64,000 nucleotides of DNA from NCBI GenBank assembly GCA_029204225.1, contig CM055095.1, positions 32,985,732-33,049,731 of the forward strand, read 5' to 3'. Made by a program: the position numbers and the translations under genes. Below the pieces are notes generated by a model, which was given only the letters and a program-made list of their open reading frames with translations, ran no database searches and had not been told where the DNA came from. Below are positions 1 to 10,164 of the stretch, in pieces (the stretch's first letter is position 1; each line of letters begins with the position of its first letter). The stretch comes from Diphasiastrum complanatum (Eukaryota > Streptophyta > Lycopodiopsida > Lycopodiales > Lycopodiaceae).

Positions 1-1060
1 TTGCCTGTGGTTTTGTCAAGATGTCAGCTGTCATTTCAGAGGATTGGGTATGCTCAATTTTTATCTCTGACTTTCGTATCATATATATGCCTTATGTGGT
101 GGTACTTTTAAGAAATATGTTTGGTCAATAAAAAACAGAATCTTCAGTGAGATCAATGACATTCTTGCTACCCATATATAGCACATTAGGACTGGTTCGA
201 TCCATTCCAATTTCTTTCAGAATGTACCTGAGTCGAGTTATTTCAACGGAATTCTTTGAAGTGGCAATATATTCAACTTCACATGATTATGATCGAGCAA
301 CCAGGGTTTTTCTTTTGCATACCTGGTTGACAGTTCCACCACAAATTTGTTGTCATCCTTGTTACCAGCCCAGCTTGCATCACTATAAGCTTCTAAAATG
401 AAATTTTAGTCACCCTTGTAAATTTTGCCAAGACTGGGTGCTCCTTTCAAATACCTCAAACTTCTTTTTGCCATATTCCAATGTTTCTTGCCAGCATTGT
501 TTGAGAATCGGCTCAAAGAATAGACATAATATTCAAGGTCAGGCTTAGTATAGATTGTTATATATATAAGACTTCCAATCACACTCCCGTATGGTATTTC
601 AGGCATCTGCTCCTTTCGTTCTTCAATATTTTGGTAAGGGTTGCATCAAAGTCCATGGGGTTTGCCATTTCCTTGCATTCTTTCATATTAAAATTGTTCA
701 TCACTTTTTGATGCATATCTAGTTTGTTTGATATGCAAAACTCTCCTCTTTGTCTCGAGAAATTTCTAGACCAAAACATCGTATGGCCTCTTTTGACATT
801 TATAATTTCAAATTCTTTTGACAATTCTTATATGGTGTGATCAATCGAATTCAAATAATTACTTATTAAAAGGAAATTGTTAAGTAGCATTGTCATTATC
901 AAAAACTCCTCTAAAATACTAATGACATAAACGTTTGGATCTGATTTTAGTGGGCAAAAACTTAATGACTCCGAAAGATTATCTATCTTCTTATACCACG
1001 CTCTTGCTGCTTGTTTTAAACCATAGGTGCACTTGGTCAATCTACATACCTAAGGTAGTG
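1..1060 (-). pseudogene. Ty1/copia reverse transcriptase/RNase H tail, degenerate
   Basis: Read on the minus strand, three frames in order resemble the C-terminal third of a copia polyprotein. At 1040-828 is the RT stretch with YGLKQAARAWYKK. At 824-579 is the segment ending in FNMKECKEMANPMDF. At 606-406 is the GSLIYITIYTKPDLEY block, continuing into SLRYLKGAPSLGKIYK. Below that, stop-ridden sequence still reads AYSDASWAGN (RNase H) and finishes near the window edge with TADILTKPQA, the usual RNase H end of copia. Frames change at least three times, so it is dead. Gag, protease, integrase and the YVDD core are missing upstream. The 3' LTR, if any, lies left of the window. Confidence 0.85.
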
Positions 1061-1078
1061 GGAGCCGAATGTGAACGC

Positions 1079-1238
1079 GCATCCGGACGCGGGACGAGTC
1101 TGGACGAGGATGCACCAGGGGGGCGTCCGTGTCCACCCGGATGCAAATTTTGTTTTTTTTAAAAAATATACAGGCCCCTCCCCGCTCTCCCACATGCCCA
1201 AAAAATACAGGCCCCTCCCCGCTCGCTCCCATTGCCCA
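1079..1238. repeat. GC-rich imperfect palindrome plus a two-copy tandem repeat
   Basis: A short GC-rich island in AT-rich DNA. GCATCCGG at 1079 is mirrored by CCGGATGC ending at 1144, with partial complementarity inside. It is followed by two copies of a unit of about 39 bp that begins with an A-run and ACAGGCCCCTCCCCGCTC (1161 and 1200). Short frames cross it on the minus strand, but nothing suggests a real gene. Origin unknown. Confidence 0.6.
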
Positions 1239-1635
1239 TGCCTACCATAATTGAGATAAAGCATGAAATCATCAATCAAAGAGCAAATCTCTATCATCTT
1301 CAAAGTGGCCTTAAGTTCATGAGGGCGTTATCTAAGGAACATCATCTAAGGACATTCCTTTCTCATGAAAGGAGGCGTTCCTATTACGAAGGGAGGCTTT
1401 ATGTTGAACCTACTTTTCAACCTTACCAAAGACAGTGTCCTTAGTGAAGAGTTCTCTTGCATAGGCCCAATCAACACCATTTTTCAAAAGGCTTGGCACA
1501 AAATCTTCAAGTTCATAGTCGGTCTCTGCACACTTTAGCTTCATCTCCTAATTCTTCTTCTGCAAGAAAATCTTCAAAGCGTAGCACTTTCAACACAAAC
1601 AAAATTGTGACATTACAAAAACATGTATATTACAA

Positions 1636-1815
1636 AATTGTGACATTACAAAAAATTGTGACATTACAGCCTCTTTATACCACATGTGGATGGCAAAACA
1701 TGAGTTGTGTAGCGAAACGTGACATTACAAAATTGTGACATTACAAAAAATTGTGACATTACAGCCTCTTTATACCACATGTGGATGGCAAAAGATGAGG
1801 TGTGTAGCGAAACGT
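1636..1815. repeat. 95-bp tandem repeat, two copies
   Basis: A unit containing TTGTGACATTACAGCC, then TTTATACCACATGTGGATGG and TGTGTAGCGAAACG, is present twice with a 95-bp period. GCCTCTTTATACC starts at 1669 and again at 1764. The copies differ at a few bases. Shorter iterations of TTGTGACATTACAAAA precede it from about 1600. CCACATGTGG inside each unit is palindromic. Confidence 0.85.
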
Positions 1816-1890
1816 TTGTATGAACTTCGAGAGTAGGTAAATGAAGCAACTTTGAGGAGGAATGACAAGGTTTGAATACGAAACTTTTCT

Positions 1891-1892
<2 letters not shown>

Positions 1893-1983
<91 letters not shown>
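1893..1983. repeat. (TC)n microsatellite, 91 bp, uninterrupted
   Basis: Pure alternating TC. Open frames through it give only Leu-Ser or Arg-Glu repeats and are not genes. Confidence 0.98.
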
Positions 1984-1986
<3 letters not shown>

Positions 1987-2359
1987 TTTTAGCTCATTAC
2001 AAATATTACCTTTCATAAACACATACATTACATTGCATTTAAAAAATACAGAGATTGTGTTTCACAAAACTAGGCGTGTTGCACAAAAAAACATACTATA
2101 TATTAATTTAAGAGATGTATCAAAAAAACATTACGTATCCTACCACATACGGTTGGGTCTGTTTTGAAACTACTGTCTAACTTTATGTCGCTTCATTTAT
2201 TGCCAAAAAATACATAGAAAGAGTTTGCCACATAGAGTTGGACCTTATTTAATCTTAACATTCCTATGAGGATCCGACAAATTCATTATGGCTTGTCCCG
2301 CTCCTCCTTGCCCCATCATTGCGAGGCCCTCCATCACGAGGTGCGCGGCCAGGGGACTA
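1984..2359. other. No gene seen
   Basis: AT-rich sequence after the TC tract. A short GC-richer patch around 2290-2350 has no recognisable feature. Confidence 0.5.
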
Positions 2360-3205
2360 CTAAAATTGGCAAAAACTAACTTGATCAAATCTTGTAAATA
2401 CCATTATGAGTAGTACATATCATCATTAGACATGTGTGGAGCCTATTCCCACGTGTGAAATAAATGCATTTATCTTTAGATGAGTCATATAGGTTGTACA
2501 TACCATTTCATTTGAGATCTAGTGGCTAAAATGGCCAAAATCTAGTTCTCTAGCTATATGCCACTTGGCATCATTTTATTGGTAGGAAAAGATATTTCAC
2601 ATGGATAGGAGTGATCTCACACGTGCCAAGGACTGCTTACATGTGTGAAAACATCAATAGTAGGTGAGATCCAACTTGTAGTAGATATTTGTGCAAGTCC
2701 TTATAAATTAGGAAAATTGCCTAAAATCAAGGGAGGCGGCTATAAGTTAGGAAACTTGGTCCATGTGCCATATTGATGATTATTGGTGGATCCTTTGATG
2801 AGTAGGCACTCTCACCACGTGCCAAATCAGCTGAGTAAGCATCAACTCTTGTGTATATATGGTGGCTGATTTGGCCATAATTGACAAGAAAGCTAAATCT
2901 TGGTTTTGGAGCAATTCTAGTCCATTCTCTCTATTTGTCTTGTGTTTTTATGCATTGATTGGGTTCTAAGCTTAATGTACTTCCTTCTCTATTGGTAGTC
3001 CATACTCTGACAGGTCTCACACGTGTGAAACCAGCAAGTACAAGTTTTGATCATATTTGATTGTTCTTGTTAGATTTGTTGATGTAGATTTGATCTAATG
3101 CAATCTAATCTTGTGTAGATTGGTAGATCAATCTAATCTAACACCCAATCACACTTGTGGATCTGATTTGGATCCATTCTTGGTCCTTTTTGCTGTACTT
3201 TGACA
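2360..3205 (+). repeat. Family A 5' LTR, older copy
   Basis: Plus-strand LTR homologous to the LTRs of the complete family A element at 33579-38833. Shared blocks include TGTGGAGCCTATTCCCACGTG (2434), TTTGGCCATAATTGA next to a TATATATGG TATA-like site (2857-2884), and AGTCCATACTCTGACAG followed by the palindrome TCACACGTGTGA (3017-3028). It ends in TTTGACA directly against the primer-binding site. The left end is not sharp, because the first 40 bases no longer match the young copies. No matching 3' LTR was found; the sequence at 8502-9060 is a different LTR. Confidence 0.75.
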
Positions 3206-3218
3206 TGGTATCAGAGCC
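3206..3218 (+). other. Primer-binding site, initiator-Met tRNA
   Basis: TGGTATCAGAGCC immediately follows the LTR end. It is the standard copia minus-strand primer site, complementary to the 3' end of initiator-Met tRNA. Confidence 0.9.
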
Positions 3219-4976
3219 AAGTACAAGTGCATTTAAGGCATTGACCTAAACTATACCCAAATTGGCAGGTTTTTGGAAACAAGCTAATATTGAGGTAGCG
3301 AGGTTGAATGGATAGCTAGAACCATCATATTTGTACCAAATATTGATGTGAGATGCAGGTGTACTTTCCACATGCGTGGGGCCGTGTAGGACCTATTTTG
3401 GATAGTAAAATTCAGTTTGGTGCATTTTGAGTTTCATACACCCAATTTTGAGTCAATTTAGTGCATTTTTCAAGCTTTCACTTGCATTGTTTCTATTCCA
3501 TTGATTTGTTCTTGGTTTAGATCAATCATATAGATGGATTAAAGCTTGTTTACAGTACATTGAAGTTGATTCTCTGATTTTTTGAGTGCACATTGAAGTT
3601 GAGAGAGAAAGAGTGCTATAAACCAACGATTAAGGAGTGATTTGCAAGGGGAGCGATTGAAATCCATTATACCTTCATTCTAGATTTGTTGATGAGTGAA
3701 AGGGCCGAGTCTAGAAGCATCTAAATGCTAGAAGACACTCTTGGATCAGTCCTCCAAGTGAAAGCTTAGTGAATTTCTAAAGCACAAACACTCATAAAGG
3801 CAAAATCTACCTATACAAGGTGATAAGAATTGTTGGCAAGTACTAGGAGGAAAATTTGAGATCCAAGTCACATTGTTCATCCCTAATCAAGTCTGTGAGT
3901 GTGTTTTTTGGCTTGAATTAAAGTCATAAAGGTGAGTGAGACATATGTGTTGTGGTTGATCCAAAATTTTCAAGAGATCCTTCCTTTATAGAGGGCAAGA
4001 ACTAGTAACTCAATTCTTGACTTTGGTGGAAAAATTGTCTTCTTCATTGTGATCAAATCTTGCTAAGTGGCATTAGCTCTTTGTAAGCACATATCTTAGT
4101 GAGAGAGAAGTATCACATATCTAAAAATTTGAATTTCATTCCAACTCTAAAGAGGTAGAGTCATTGGTACTTGGTGGAGTCCAATAGGGATGAATGAATT
4201 CAATTTTTTGAGCAAAATTTTGACATTATATGTATGAAACTCAAATAAGTTCTATTCAACTTTCTTTGTGAGAGTGTGAGGATCAAGTTGTGATCCCATT
4301 GGGAGTCTAGAACAGGGAGGAGTCCATATTTGAGTGTTCATAAATGATTGGGATCTTTGTGAATCTTTGGATGTCTAATTTTTAAGGTTGGTGAAAAATT
4401 ATTGACATAGATTGTTATCAAACCATTTCATGTCCATTCCAAATCTCAAGAGTGAGATTCTTTGGGTCAAGAGGGATTCCAGAAGGGGTGATTGGATCTG
4501 ATCTTTGTGTGTTTGAATCAAATATACATGTCAAGTTTTTGTGATCTAGTGTAGATCCTTTTTTTTTGTGAAAATTAGTGGTTTCATTTGTTGTCAAATC
4601 AAATCAAATTCAATCCAAATCTCAAGAGTGAGATTATTTCGGTCAAGAGTGAGTCCAAAAGAAGTGACTAAGTTTGATTTTCAAGTATTTGAAACAAAAC
4701 CCATACTTTGTTCAATAATCTCAAAAGTTGAGTGAACTAGTCAAGAGAAAAGAAAAATCTAGGTGTCAAATCTTTTCAAATCCATTCCAACTCTCAAGAG
4801 GAAGAGTCATTGGTATTTGTTGAGTCCAATAGGGGTGTTTGGATCTGATTTTCATGATTTGATGATAGAGTACTTTTTTTCTTAGTGATCAAAGCAAAGA
4901 TTAGTTTCCAATTGACTAGGTTGAAAGAGATATGATTCAAAATTTGTAGTCTAGATCTTGTGTAGATCCTTCTAGA
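3219..4976 (+). other. Family A untranslated leader with repeated stem-loop modules
   Basis: About 1.75 kb between the PBS and the ORF, full of short stops and without a coding signature. A 27-nt module recurs at about 4141, 4440, 4617 and 4787. Each copy forms a 5-6 bp hairpin, either ACTCT/AGAGT or AATCTC/GAGATT, followed by TTGG and then a GAGTCCAATAGG-like phrase. The same leader occurs at 36404-37988 (minus) and 50205-51100 (plus). About 150 nt after the PBS lies a decayed form of the CACACGTGTG palindrome (near 3368). Confidence 0.65.
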
Positions 4977-6312
4977 TTGTTGAATGTGTTCAGATCTAGT
5001 TTCTTGAGAGTCACAAATTACATTTTGAAAAGTCATATCACAAGGTTTTACTTCCTCATCATGGCATCAATAGGTGGCAACCTATTGAAGGCAAGTAAGG
5101 ATCCTAAATGCAACCTTTGTGGCAAGAGAGATCATTTTGTCTCAAGATGCTACAAAATGAATACAAATCCATCCAAGGAGAACCAAAGCAAGGGGGCTGA
5201 GGTGAAGGATGGAGCTTCAAGTTCAAAGTGCAAAGGCAAGAAGGACAAATCCAAGAAAATGTGTTTCCTTTCTAGAAAGATGCATGAGGCTTGGAGCCTC
5301 ACAAGGACTTACAAGATTTGTCTTCAAAAGTCAATCATCACACATTTCAAATCTTTTGAAGTTTTGCATTTGGATGTCACTTTCATTAATGTCACTTGGA
5401 TTTATTTCATGTCCTTGGAAAGCATTTTGCTTAGAACTTTGGAAAAGTTCAAATTTATTGTTATGATCCAAGAGAAACCAAGAAAGATTAAGGAGGAGCA
5501 ATCACAAAATGAAAATAGTTTCATTTATGCTCTCGTGACATCTTATGAAGAACTATTTTGCTTTGAAGAGATTTTTGTATCTCAAAGGTGGATTAAGGCA
5601 ATACTAGCTGAGTGTGATGCCTTAATAGATAACAAAGCATGTTTTCCTTGTAAACTTACATTGAATATGAAGTCAAGGAAATGGAAATGTCTTCATAATG
5701 TATTTTCTTTTGGTTTCAATAAGATCATGAATGATGTGTTCATTCATAATGTTGAAGATTGTAAAATTTCAATTTTAAAGTCAAGTTGTAAACTTTTTAT
5801 GAGAATAAGTGAAGCATCCAAAGTGGACACTTATATCCATAAGCAAGTAGTTAGCCTTATTGAGATGGAAATACTTCTTGATTTCAATATTAGAAAAATC
5901 ATGCCAAGTTGTGGTGATTTTTGGACTTATGTTTCTAGCATAAGTAATGTTGATGATCATATGAAGTGCACAATATGATCATGGTTGTTGTGATCATTTT
6001 GAGACATGGAGGTCTCAGATTTCCATTGAGGAGGAGCACCAAGAAGATGATCTTGAGGAGTCATCTCAAGGTTCAAGTGTGCCAAGGATTGAGGAGGAGA
6101 GTCCTTCTCAAGTTATGATTCCAAGAAGAATCTCAACAGACATGGTTGAGCTCATATGGCTCACATTTCAAGGGAAAGAGGAGCACATTTCAAGTGGTAT
6201 ACATCTCATGCTTGCTTCTCTTATGTCGTTTGGTGAATCAATTTGCTTTAGTGAGACCTTTGCATCTCAAAGTTGGAGTAAAGCCATACTAGTTGAGTAT
6301 GATGTCTTGTAA
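4977..6312 (+). pseudogene. Family A collapsed copia polyprotein ORF, frameshifted copy
   Basis: Open frame 4977-5978 (333 aa), continued after a frameshift near 5970 by 6079-6312. The best start is probably the internal ATG at 5061 (MASIGG), which resembles copia Gag starts such as MGSVGA in element C; it runs almost directly into a full CCHC zinc knuckle (Cys45, Cys48, His53, Cys58 of the longer frame). The capsid region is absent. Next come an eroded integrase-like stretch (KSFEVLHLDV to FEKFK-like) without the catalytic aspartates, and the linker that normally precedes reverse transcriptase (SQRWIKAILAECDAL). Protease and a functional RT are missing. It is the older relative of the 599-aa frame at 34604-36403. 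After 6312 similarity stops abruptly, so this is a recombination or deletion junction. Confidence 0.7.
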
Positions 6313-6614
6313 CCTTACCAATAATGTGTAGTTAACGTGAGACTAGTATGACGCATGAAATTGCGACTTCAAGAACCTATGACACTCATTAACTAACTTT
6401 TCAAATTTGAAAACGAGATTGTGTCCCTCGTTTTAATTAGCGAGGGAGAGAACAAAGAATCTTGGTACGCCATGGAAGAATAAGAGTATCTGATTTTTTT
6501 TTGATCGGCCAGCTGATATTTGCAGAGATGTCTAAGTTTCATCCATATTGTTCTCCATGCTGAGAACGTTTCGATATCCAAAAGAGGAGCAGTGGAAGGA
6601 TCTGGAATGTTCAT
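6313..6614. other. Junction sequence between family A copy and another copia
   Basis: No coding match. It carries a small perfect hairpin, CCCTCG/CGAGGG, at about 6426-6449. It separates the truncated family A body from an unrelated copia integrase region. Confidence 0.4.
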
Positions 6615-7961
6615 TTGGAGGATGTCTTGTGTATTCCATATATTACCAAGAATTTGCTTAGTGTGAGTCAAATGCTAAGTAAAGGCCTCAAGGTTGAGTT
6701 TGATGGAGATGCTTGTATGATCAAAAGGAAGGATGCCTTGATTGGAAAAGGTAAAAGGCAAGGGAAGTTGTTCAAAATAGATGCTTGTGTTATTGCTAAC
6801 CAAGTTGGATGTGTTTCAAGAGAGCAAATACCTATTCAAGAGGTTTGGCATAAAAGGATGGAACACCTCAACTTCAAGTCATTGGAGGTAATGGCTAGGA
6901 AGCAAGTTGTGATAGGTCTTCCAAGTTTCTTAAGTGGCATCGAACATGTTTGTGAGTCTTGTGCTTTGTCTAAGTCACATAGACTACCTTATACTATATC
7001 TATATCTAGATCTACAAAGCCTTTTCAACTTGTACATTCAGATATTCATGGATTCACTACAATTAGCAATAGTGGAGCTAAGATGTATGTAACATTCATT
7101 GATGATTTTAGTAGATTTTGTTGGATCTATCTACTAAAGAGCAAGGATGAAGTGTATGATGTCTTTATCAATTCAAGAATGCAAGGAAGAACCAATTTTC
7201 CACAACGATCAAGTGCTTAAGGAGTGACAATGGTGGTGAGTACATATCTACCAAGTTCAAGGCCTTTTGTGATGAGCGTGGGATCAAGAGGGAGTACACA
7301 ATATTAGGGACCCCACAACAAAATGGAGTGGTTGGAAGGAAGAATAGAACTTTATGTGAAAGTGCTAAATACGAGGTTAAGTGCTAATCTTGACAAACCA
7401 TTTTGGGATCAAGCTTTGTTGTGTGCCAATTTCTTGTGCAATAGGTGGCCGAGTGCTATTTTGGATGGAAGGATACCTTTTGAGATGCTATTGCCGAGTG
7501 TCAACTTTCTAAGAACCTTTGGATGTACAAGCTATGTCAACATTACTCTTGATGATAGGACTAAGGAGGATCCATCTTCAAGGAGAGGTTTTTTTGTTGG
7601 ATATAGTGAGGTGAGTAAAGCCTACAAGATTTACATTCCTTCTACTAACAAAGTGAGTGTTGGTAGAGATGTCATCTTTGATGAGGGGAATATTCCAAAA
7701 GTGTCTTCAAGCATGATTGATAAAGGTGTGGATGGATCTAACATTCTTTATGTTGATGTAAAGGATCCTACTTTAGATGGTGATGATGATGGACCTTCAT
7801 CAAGTCAAAAGCCAAGGAGAACATCAAGAGAAAGACAAGTACCTTCAAGGCTCACATATGATGAAAAGGGTAAGAAAGTAGTTTCTAGAAATTACGTTGC
7901 TTTCCTAACCTCTTTTGATGAACCTACAAGTGTAGATGAAGCAAGTAAAGAAGAGGAGTGA
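6615..7961 (+). pseudogene. Ty1/copia pre-integrase and integrase, frameshifted
   Basis: 6615-7220 encodes the end of the protease linker (YITKNLLSVSQ), then the pre-integrase zinc region (WHKRMEH... with CESC), then the integrase core with SDIHG and FIDDFSRFCWIYLL. After a frame break, 7200-7360 reads RSDNGGEY and TPQQNGVVGRKNRTL. A second shift leads into 7323-7961, which carries the integrase C-terminal region (PFWDQALLCANFLCNR, FGCTSYVN, GFFVGYSE, VSVGRDVIFDE) and the pre-RT linker (SRLTYDEKGK). It therefore once encoded an integrase that inserts copia cDNA, but now has at least two frameshifts. Gag and protease are missing upstream, where the family A fragment lies instead. Confidence 0.85.
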
Positions 7962-8506
7962 TCCAAGCAATGGATCCTGAGTATCAAGCTAGTCTTATGA
8001 AGAATGAAACATCTTTTGGTGTATCTTCTTGTGTAGTCTACTTTACTTGTACTATCTCATGTTTGAGCATTTTCATGTGGATGTCTGCAAATTGGTAAAC
8101 TAGCTACATTGGTGAGCATCATTTTGATGTTGGATTTGTACTAGCATTCTTGGCTGGTTTTGCTGATGGAAATGAAGCTATTGGAGGTTCATTATGTCAC
8201 TCATTCATGATCAAGTCATCAAGGTGGCAAGATGGAGATGGAGGCTCATTCATGGAGTTTGATGGTGAATACAAGCCAACAATTTACATTCTATGTGATT
8301 CTTCATTGCTCATTGAAGTGGTATTGCAACATTTTGTGAGGGAGCAAGTCATTGCAAAGGAGGTGGAGCTTCAACATGTGTCCTCGAGAGAATGTGTAGT
8401 TGATATCCTCACCAAAGCATTGGGAAAGGACTTGTTCATGAAGCATAGGACATCACTTGGATTGTTATCAAAGTCCATGCTAAAACTAGTTGAAGAGGGA
8501 GTGTGA
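7962..8506 (+). pseudogene. RT-deleted junction and RNase H C-terminus of copia
   Basis: Just after 7961 the sequence still reads AMDPEYQASLMKNET-like, the start of a copia RT. Then the whole RT (no YVDD, no YGLKQ) and most of RNase H are gone. Frame 8150-8506 (118 aa) ends with HFVREQVIAKEVELQHVSS and VVDILTKALGKDLFMKHR, the classical RNase H tail. About 700 bp or more has been deleted. A polypurine tract GAAGAGGGAG (8492-8501) follows, so the 3' end of this copia is in place. Confidence 0.8.
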
Positions 8507-9060
8507 AAGATTCAACTAAGTTTGATCATATTTGCTATATTTCTATATTTGACAAATTGAGGTCAACTTTGTTTGAGACTTAGAGTTTGACTTTTTAAAG
8601 TTCATTAGTCTAAATTTCATTTGAATAAACACTTTTTGAAAGTGTGGGAAAGTTAGAAGGCGATTTTGAGTAGATTCAAATTTAAATGTTGGGTACTTTG
8701 AATCTAGACCCAAAAATAGTAGGGTTAGCATTTTGGTGGGAATGCCAAGTGGCCAAATAGGGTTTGGACCTGTTATAAAAGGATGTAACTCATGGAGAGA
8801 CATACCTTTTCTCTTCTCTATCTCATTTCATGCTTATACATAGTTCTCTTGGGTTCTAGTATCCCTTGGTGCACTATACTTGTGATTGCATGCAATTTTA
8901 TGTGTAGAATGATGTATATTTGTTATTTTTGGATCTGCACATGTGAAATATAGTATCTTGTTGGTTTTTTATGGACATCAACAATACTTTATCATTTTAT
9001 TCATGTTTGACCAAGTTCTATTAGAGTTTGCATCTCATTTTGTGTGTAGATGTTGATTTT
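8502..9060 (+). repeat. copia 3' LTR (right end uncertain)
   Basis: Starts TGTGAAAGATTC right after the polypurine tract and contains a TATA-like TTATAAAAGG (8772). It is unlike the family A LTR at 2360-3205, so 2360-9060 is a chimera of two elements. The right end is not defined; a perfect 9-bp inverted repeat, TAATCCAAT/ATTGGATTA, lies at 9097-9126 next to the following element. Confidence 0.6.
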
Positions 9061-9139
9061 TCTACATTGGTGAGATTGGTAGAGTATCTACTTTTGTAAT
9101 CCAATTTTTTTTTATGGATTGGATTATAAATGATCTGAA

Positions 9140-10010
9140 ATCCTTCACATTATCTGCCAAATACATCAATGATCCAATCAGCTTCTTGTCAGACGTGCGC
9201 AACATGTCTTTCTTCTCCTCGGTGGTTTGCGGACCATCTTCCCTTGTTAGAATTGCTCCTGCAAGCATTGGAGTGTTTATTCCTTTGCAATTTGTCATTT
9301 CCAAATCATCTAGGATCTTCTGGATGTAACTGGACTGATGAAGATATATTTTTCCTTTGTCATAGTCACGATCGATTTGCAAGCCTAGGTAGCACCTGGC
9401 TTCACGTCCACGTAGACAACAATGATTACGATCTCCTCATCTGTGACCTTTACATAAACATTGTAATCGGCCATCAGTGGTTGAAAACCCAAGGATCAGA
9501 GTGCTTGATCCTTCTTCTTGTACCACTGCTTGGCAGATTGCTTCAAACCATAGATGCTTTTGTGCATTCGGCAAGCATAGGTGGCAATGGATGCGCTTAT
9601 GAAGCCGGGAGGTTGGTCCATATAGACCTGTTCATCTAATTCGCCATGTAAGAAGGCAGTTTTCTCATCCACTATGTGGATCCTGAGGTTGTAAGTGGTC
9701 GCATATGCAAACAACAAACATAGGGAGGCATGCTTCACCACTAGAGAGAAGGGCTCAGTGTAATCAATCTCTACTTCTGAGAGAAGCCCTTCACTACAAA
9801 TCGGGCTTTGTATCTAGACACATTTCCATCAGGTCCATACTTCAATTTGTACACCCATTTGCACTTCATAGTCTTCTGGTTGTCTAGTATGGGTTGTAAA
9901 GTCCACACCTCGTTCTTCTTCATGGATTCCATCTCCTAGTTCATGGCTTTCACCCATTTTTCCTTGTTTGGACTGTTAATGTGGCAATATTTGGCTTTCA
10001 TAAGAGCTCT
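9140..10010 (-). pseudogene. Ty1/copia RT remnant, family E type
   Basis: Reading leftward, 10005-9900 gives KWVKAMN..EMESMKKNEVW and CKWVYKLKYGPDGNVSRYKAR, the RT start. 9741-9496 gives AFLHGELDEQVYMDQPPGF and SIYGLKQSAKQWYKKK. 9382-9062 gives YLHQSSYIQKILDDLEM and LIGSLMYLADN. The same wording occurs in element E at 22.2-23.2 kb, so both belong to one family. Stops and frameshifts are present and the YVDD region is not in an open frame. Similarity is lost near 9140, and RNase H is missing. Confidence 0.8.
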
Positions 10011-10164
10011 AGAATGGTAAAAATGCTAGTTGTTACTTTGTGTTCAAAGGCGTTTTTTACTAGGTTCCGTTTAAAGCTCATTTGGTTAGGTTATGAGCAT
10101 TTTAGTGAAAATTATGGACCTATGGAGGCGGGATGCCACCCCAATGTCATGGATCATGTAGCTT

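Noticed and set aside
2360-9060. Treating 2360-9060 as one complete LTR retrotransposon
   Set aside because: The left LTR (family A type) and right LTR are unrelated and the coding content changes family at 6312-6615.
9097-9126. Perfect 9-bp inverted repeat between two retroelement pieces, considered as a terminator or attachment site
   Set aside because: Short arms, AT-rich, single occurrence; expected by chance in this composition.
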